This document shows positions 6,968-7,981 of a stretch of DNA of 7,981 bases, in pieces. Within the stretch, counting starts at the first letter, position 1. Each line of letters begins with the position of its first letter. The notes beneath the pieces are model-generated. The model was given only the letters and a program-made list of their open reading frames with translations, did not search any database and had not been told where the DNA came from. The DNA comes from an uncultured Oscillospiraceae bacterium (GTDB lineage Bacteria > Bacillota > Clostridia > Oscillospirales > Acutalibacteraceae): the NCBI GenBank assembly GCA_905200265.1, contig CAJKJS010000056.1, positions 1 to 7,981 on the forward strand, in the 5' to 3' direction. Both the position numbers and the translations under genes were made by a program.

Positions 6968-6985
6968 GAAAAGGGGAGTGCAGCC

Positions 6986-7762
6986 TTGATCGGTCCAACA
7001 TGGTTAGGCATTTTGATGCCTTTTGCCGGTACCGCCATTGGTGCGGCCGGCGTCTTTTTCCTGAAAAAGAAGGGGTGCGTACAGAAACAGCGAATGTTGA
7101 TGGGGTTCGCCGCCGGGGTCATGACAGCGGCTTCGGTGTGGTCGCTGCTAATTCCGGCGGTGGAACAAAGTGCCTCCTGGGGGCGGTGGGCATTTTTACC
7201 GGCGGCCATTGGGTTTGCGGCCGGGGTCTGTTTTTTACTGTTAGTCGATGCCGCCAGTCCCCGTCTTTTACAGGCGCGCAGCCGGACGAACCGCAGTGAA
7301 CACTGGCGGCGTACGCTTTTGATGATATTGGCTGTTACCATCCATAATTTGCCCGAAGGTATGGCGGTAGGGGCGGCTTACGCCGGTGTGCAGAGTGGGT
7401 ACAGTGATATGGCTGCCGGGGCCATGGCGTTATCATTGGGGGTAGCCATTCAAAATTTCCCCGAAGGGGCCATTATTTCCATGCCATTGCACGCGGCGGG
7501 TATGAAAAAAGGGAAAGCGTTTGCCTGTGGGGTACTCAGCGGCGCCGTGGAGCCCATCGGAGCGGGGCTTACTTTGCTGCTTTCGTTTTTACTGGTGCCG
7601 GTATTACCCTATCTGCTGGCCTTTGCCGCTGGGGCCATGCTGGTGGTAGTGGCGCAGGAACTGCTGCCCCAGGCTTGCGGGCAGGAGTCACCCCAACGGG
7701 GCGCCGTGGGCTTTACCCTCGGATTTCTTGTGATGATGGTACTGGATGTGGCGCTGGGGTAA
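6986..7762 (+). CDS. ZIP-family divalent metal transporter (GufA/ZupT-like)
   Basis: This is predicted to be an integral membrane protein moving zinc or related divalent metals into the cytoplasm. The 258-residue product has about eight hydrophobic segments. It also has the paired ZIP metal-site motifs HNLPEG (120-125) and QNFPEG (156-161), then SGAVEPIGAG (185-194) with E189, and AQELLP (223-228). The SxxVEPxGA pattern is typical of the GufA/ZupT branch. A basic loop at 93-109 separates the early helices from the metal-site helices. The start is a TTG at 6986 with AAGGGGAG (6971-6978) seven bases upstream. No in-frame ATG has comparable support. It lies beyond the atp terminator, so it is probably transcribed separately. 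No terminator is visible after its stop. Substrate cannot be fixed from sequence. Confidence 0.93.
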   Translation: MIGPTWLGILMPFAGTAIGAAGVFFLKKKGCVQKQRMLMGFAAGVMTAASVWSLLIPAVEQSASWGRWAFLPAAIGFAAGVCFLLLVDAASPRLLQARSRTNRSEHWRRTLLMILAVTIHNLPEGMAVGAAYAGVQSGYSDMAAGAMALSLGVAIQNFPEGAIISMPLHAAGMKKGKAFACGVLSGAVEPIGAGLTLLLSFLLVPVLPYLLAFAAGAMLVVVAQELLPQACGQESPQRGAVGFTLGFLVMMVLDVALG

Positions 7763-7772
7763 CCGAAAAAAC

Positions 7773-7801
7773 TTGAGCGTGCCGGGGGGGTCTGGTATAC
7801 T
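7773..7801 (+). promoter_or_regulatory. Sigma-A-type promoter with extended -10
   Basis: The -35 box TTGAGC (7773-7778) and -10 box TATACT (7796-7801) are separated by exactly 17 bases, and TGG before the -10 box gives an extended -10 element. Transcription would start near 7808, leaving a leader of about 23 bases before the ATG at 7831. The spacer contains a run of seven G (7784-7790). Confidence 0.75.
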
Positions 7802-7830
7802 AAAAGAAAGGATGAAGCAGGGGGATTTCT

Positions 7831-7981
7831 ATGAAAACCAATTGTGAATACTGCCGCAATTATGCGTATGATGAAGAATGGGATTGCTATATTTGCCAGG
7901 TGAACCTGGATGAAGATGAAATGGCCCGGTTTTTATCGTATCAGGAGTACGAGTGCCCCTATTATCAGTCGGGGGATGATT
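7831..7981 (+). CDS. Small cysteine-rich protein, DUF6472-like (partial, cut by window end)
   Basis: Fifty codons are visible before the window ends, with no stop. Two CxxC pairs (C5/C8 and C19/C22) and a later CPYY (C42) suggest a small zinc-binding or redox-sensitive protein. Between them is a conserved acidic stretch NLDEDEMARFL (25-35). This pattern matches, from memory, the uncharacterised DUF6472 family of clostridia, which has no known function. The ATG follows AGGGGGA (7819-7825), and its own promoter lies 30 bases upstream of the start. Confidence 0.85.
   Translation, partial: MKTNCEYCRNYAYDEEWDCYICQVNLDEDEMARFLSYQEYECPYYQSGDD

Noticed and set aside
6728..7299. Plus-strand frames crossing the atpC end, the terminator and the ZIP start
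   Set aside because: They run through the intrinsic terminator and overlap atpC and the ZIP gene in the wrong frame. Their products are Arg/Cys-rich with no family features.

Overview
This window holds almost all of one F1Fo ATP synthase operon, read left to right, followed by a metal-transporter gene and the start of a small cysteine-rich protein gene. The likely host is an anaerobic Firmicute of class Clostridia, probably near the Oscillospiraceae (Ruminococcaceae). This is inferred from strong Shine-Dalgarno sequences, GTG and TTG starts, moderately high GC, the atp gene order, and the terminal protein, which resembles the clostridial DUF6472 family. No species can be named from the sequence alone.

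Layout: the last bases of an upstream reading frame (1-25) overlap atpB (subunit a, 22-681). Two atpE genes (subunit c, 729-956 and 990-1217) encode identical 75-residue proteins. Next come atpF (subunit b, 1264-1764), one long frame joining delta and alpha (1736-4084), atpG (gamma, 4084-4989), atpD (beta, 4990-6381) and atpC (epsilon, 6396-6839). A strong intrinsic terminator at 6870-6900 closes the operon. Beyond it are a ZIP-family transporter gene of the GufA/ZupT type (6986-7762), a sigma-A-type promoter (7773-7801) and a small CxxC protein gene (from 7831) cut by the window end.

The main departure from a standard operon is the 782-residue delta-alpha protein. There is no separate atpH. 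The delta (OSCP) N-terminal domain occurs twice in tandem, about 62% identical over 81 ungapped residues by my count. One delta C-terminal domain follows, then a complete alpha subunit with all its nucleotide-binding motifs. The frame is open across the junction, and there is no ribosome binding site where a free alpha would start. A normal enzyme has three alpha and one delta, so this gene raises a direct question about subunit stoichiometry and how the peripheral stalk attaches.

Together the genes encode the membrane motor (a, c ring), the stator (b and the delta part of the fusion) and the catalytic head (alpha, beta, gamma, epsilon). The c-subunit ion site looks proton-type rather than sodium-type. 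Genes from atpF to atpD overlap or abut, consistent with translational coupling.
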